Origin: Robiginitalea sediminis
Lineage (GTDB): Bacteria; Bacteroidota; Bacteroidia; Flavobacteriales; Flavobacteriaceae
Direction of reading: 5' to 3'
Assembly: GCF_002198115.1 (NCBI RefSeq)
Contig: NZ_NGNR01000001.1
Location: forward strand, 62,001 to 126,000
DNA: 64,000 nt
The translations under genes were made by a program, and so were the position numbers. Positions 62,242-64,000 of the stretch are shown piece by piece. The notes beneath the pieces are model-generated. The model did not search any database, was not told the DNA's origin, and was given only the letters and a program-made list of their open reading frames with translations. Each line of letters opens with the position of its first letter. The stretch's first letter is position 1.

Positions 62242-64000
62242 TTAGTAATACGCTGCACGCTCATCCTCGATGGTCGCCTTGGCCTTCAGGGCTTCGTAAA
62301 CCGCGGTCCCAACACGGGGGGACAGGCTTCGGGTAAGCGTATTGGCGTAAGGGGCATAGTTGTCCATGGCCGGGGCGGCCTGCCGGGCAGTCACCTCCAG
62401 TTTGAAAATACCAGTCTCCCCTTCGATAAGCCCGGAAACGGCGCCCTCCTCAAGGGAAATGGCAGTCCCTACCACCAGGGGCTCGCGGCCGGCTCCTGCA
62501 ATGGTGGGGGTTTTGGCATTAAGGGCGGAGGCACTGGAGATCGCCACGTTGTTGGCCTGGGCAATATCCTCCATAGATTTCCCCTGGTTGGCTGCTATCA
62601 GCTGGGCGGCCTTTCGCTCGCGGCGCAGACGGGGGATAATCTGTACGGAAGCGTCTTCCACGCTCATGAGCCCTTCGCGGTATTTGGCGGTAAGCTGTAC
62701 TACGGCATAGCCGCCTGTCAGGTCGAAACGGCGCACATTTCCTACTTCGGTGTCCGGGCTGAAAGCCCAGTTTACCACACGGCGTTGGGCTCCCAAGCCG
62801 GGGAGGTTTTCGTCCATGGCGTTGAGGCGGTTTACCGGCCTTACCGAATAATTCATTTCCTCAGCCTTGGTACCATAGGTGTCGGTGGCCTCACTCACAG
62901 CCATCTCGAAAGTGGTGGCTTCCGTAAAGGTAGCGTTGATGGTTTCTTCGGAGGGTTCAATAAGGCGGGCCATGGTGGCTACGCGAACAATATCCTCCTT
63001 GTCGTCTACCTTAACGATATGGTATCCGAATTCGGTTTCCACCAGGCCGATGGTACCGATGGGGTTCTGGAAGGCAAAATCGTTGAACTTGGGAGTCATG
63101 ACCCCTTCCTGGAAAAACCCGAGGTCTCCCCCGCTGGGTGCAGAAGGGCCATCGGAATTCTCCCGGGCCAGCTGGGCAAAATCGGCCCCGCTTTTGCGGG
63201 CCTCGGCCAGGAGTTCCTGGGCGCGGGCCTCAGCCTCTTCCTGGGTCCGGGTAATGGCAGGGTTGGCGCGCATGGCCCCCTGGTAGGCCACCAGAATGTG
63301 GCTGGCCTTTACCGATCCGTTTTCCTTCCGGTCCATCATCCGGGAGACCTTGAAGTACTGCCCGTCCCGATACGGACCGTATAGATCGCCTACTTCCAGG
63401 GCCATCAGGCTGTCTGCAACCACGGAAGGGAAATCCTTCCGGGCTTTCATGACGGTGTCGTATTTGATGTCGGAATTCCGGTCCAGGAACGCCACCATAT
63501 CGGTGGTATTGCGGAAGCCGTACACGGTGACCGTGGAGTCCAGTTCATCCCGGTATTCCTCGCGGTCTTCCAGCAGGTTTACCAGGGATTCGCGAAGGGC
63601 CGCTTCATCGGCCTCGGAGGCCTTTTCCTCGAAGTAGACATAGCGGATATCCCGCATCGCCTCCTGTTGGAATTCATCTTCATGCGCCTTCATATAGGCC
63701 TCGATATCGGATTTTCCTATGGTAAAGGAGCTGTCCGGGACGCTGGTGTAGGGCACACGTACGTAGCGGATATCCACCTTGTCGTTGGCCAGGCGGTAAT
63801 CCAGTTCCCCTTCCTTGAGGGTGGCTCCTATCCCAGCTCGGATCAGGTCAAAATAGGTTTGTTCCATTGCCGCACGGATCAGGGCCTGCTCGCTCTGCAG
63901 CCACAGCCGGTACTGCTCGGGCTGGTTTACGCGGAGTTCCGTGATAAAGTTGCGGAAGAGGTCTTCGTCGAAGATCCCGTTGGCATCCTGGAACTGCGGG
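62242..64000 (-). CDS. PpiD-like parvulin peptidylprolyl isomerase (5' partial)
   Basis: The frame stays open to the window edge (last visible residues PQFQDANGIFDEDLFRNFI), so the gene continues outside and about 585 codons are visible. The N-terminal chaperone part has FRNFITELRVNQPEQYRLW, typical of PpiD/SurA-type helper domains. A parvulin domain begins at VKASHILVAYQG and ends at FGYHIVKVDD. A second, weaker rotamase-like region follows. It likely assists folding of exported proteins while anchored at the inner membrane; the anchor itself is off the window. Confidence 0.88.
   Translation of the reverse strand, partial: PQFQDANGIFDEDLFRNFITELRVNQPEQYRLWLQSEQALIRAAMEQTYFDLIRAGIGATLKEGELDYRLANDKVDIRYVRVPYTSVPDSSFTIGKSDIEAYMKAHEDEFQQEAMRDIRYVYFEEKASEADEAALRESLVNLLEDREEYRDELDSTVTVYGFRNTTDMVAFLDRNSDIKYDTVMKARKDFPSVVADSLMALEVGDLYGPYRDGQYFKVSRMMDRKENGSVKASHILVAYQGAMRANPAITRTQEEAEARAQELLAEARKSGADFAQLARENSDGPSAPSGGDLGFFQEGVMTPKFNDFAFQNPIGTIGLVETEFGYHIVKVDDKEDIVRVATMARLIEPSEETINATFTEATTFEMAVSEATDTYGTKAEEMNYSVRPVNRLNAMDENLPGLGAQRRVVNWAFSPDTEVGNVRRFDLTGGYAVVQLTAKYREGLMSVEDASVQIIPRLRRERKAAQLIAANQGKSMEDIAQANNVAISSASALNAKTPTIAGAGREPLVVGTAISLEEGAVSGLIEGETGIFKLEVTARQAAPAMDNYAPYANTLTRSLSPRVGTAVYEALKAKATIEDERAAYY

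Overview
The window looks like chromosomal DNA of a high-GC member of the Bacteroidota, family Flavobacteriaceae (Robiginitalea-like; the genus is inferred, not proven). The evidence is a complete gldK-gldL-gldM-gldN core of the type IX secretion/gliding machinery, a mevalonate-pathway pair (class II HMG-CoA reductase plus a GHMP kinase), Bacteroidota-type -7 promoter elements (TAnnTTTG) before several genes, and few Shine-Dalgarno sequences. Coding density is very high. No tRNA, rRNA, insertion sequence, prophage or CRISPR array was seen. Both end genes are cut by the window edge.

Layout. 2-3470: a malonyl-CoA synthetase (5' cut), the malonate carrier subunits MadL and MadM, and a BASS-family transporter. 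3524-4310: two small membrane proteins. 4446-9982: a compact five-gene operon coding for a fold-type II PLP enzyme, a DUF1611 P-loop protein (DgcN-like), a QueC-like PP-loop protein, a creatininase-family amidohydrolase and an enolase-superfamily epimerase (DgcA/YkfB-like). This is the best candidate for an undescribed pathway. 9993-12848: a formylglycine-generating-enzyme-like lipoprotein with both catalytic cysteines, a PH-like membrane protein, a metallophosphoesterase lipoprotein and a small CPXCG protein. 13025-18821: an RND efflux operon (adaptor, pump, TolC). 18962-23036: a plant-type LRR protein, an ABC-F ATPase and a FAD oxidoreductase.

23163-31614 (minus strand): gldN, gldM, gldL, gldK, an arginase-fold protein with a degraded metal site, and topA. 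31740-37614: an LVIVD-repeat lipoprotein facing miaB, then a chain of touching genes: miaB, a sigma-54 activator without a receiver domain, lptE, a helical unknown and secG. 37756-39723: groES-groEL, preceded by a sigma-54-type -24/-12 element. 39826-41965: a GAF/free-methionine sulfoxide reductase and purH. 42022-47589: the rod-shape/elongasome operon mreB-mreC-mreD-mrdA-rodA, with a perfect palindrome on its promoter.

47586-51677: an anchored NUC1-type nuclease, msrB-msrA and a tail-specific protease. 51996-56068: a small membrane protein, lpxB, a NlpC/P60 lipoprotein and a short ComEC. 56079-59783 (minus): dipeptidyl peptidase IV followed by a POT peptide transporter, a peptide-scavenging pair. 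59938-62180: HMG-CoA reductase and GHMP kinase. 62242 to the end: a parvulin-type periplasmic folding factor, cut by the window edge. Overall this is a housekeeping and envelope-biogenesis region with two accessory metabolic cassettes at its left end.
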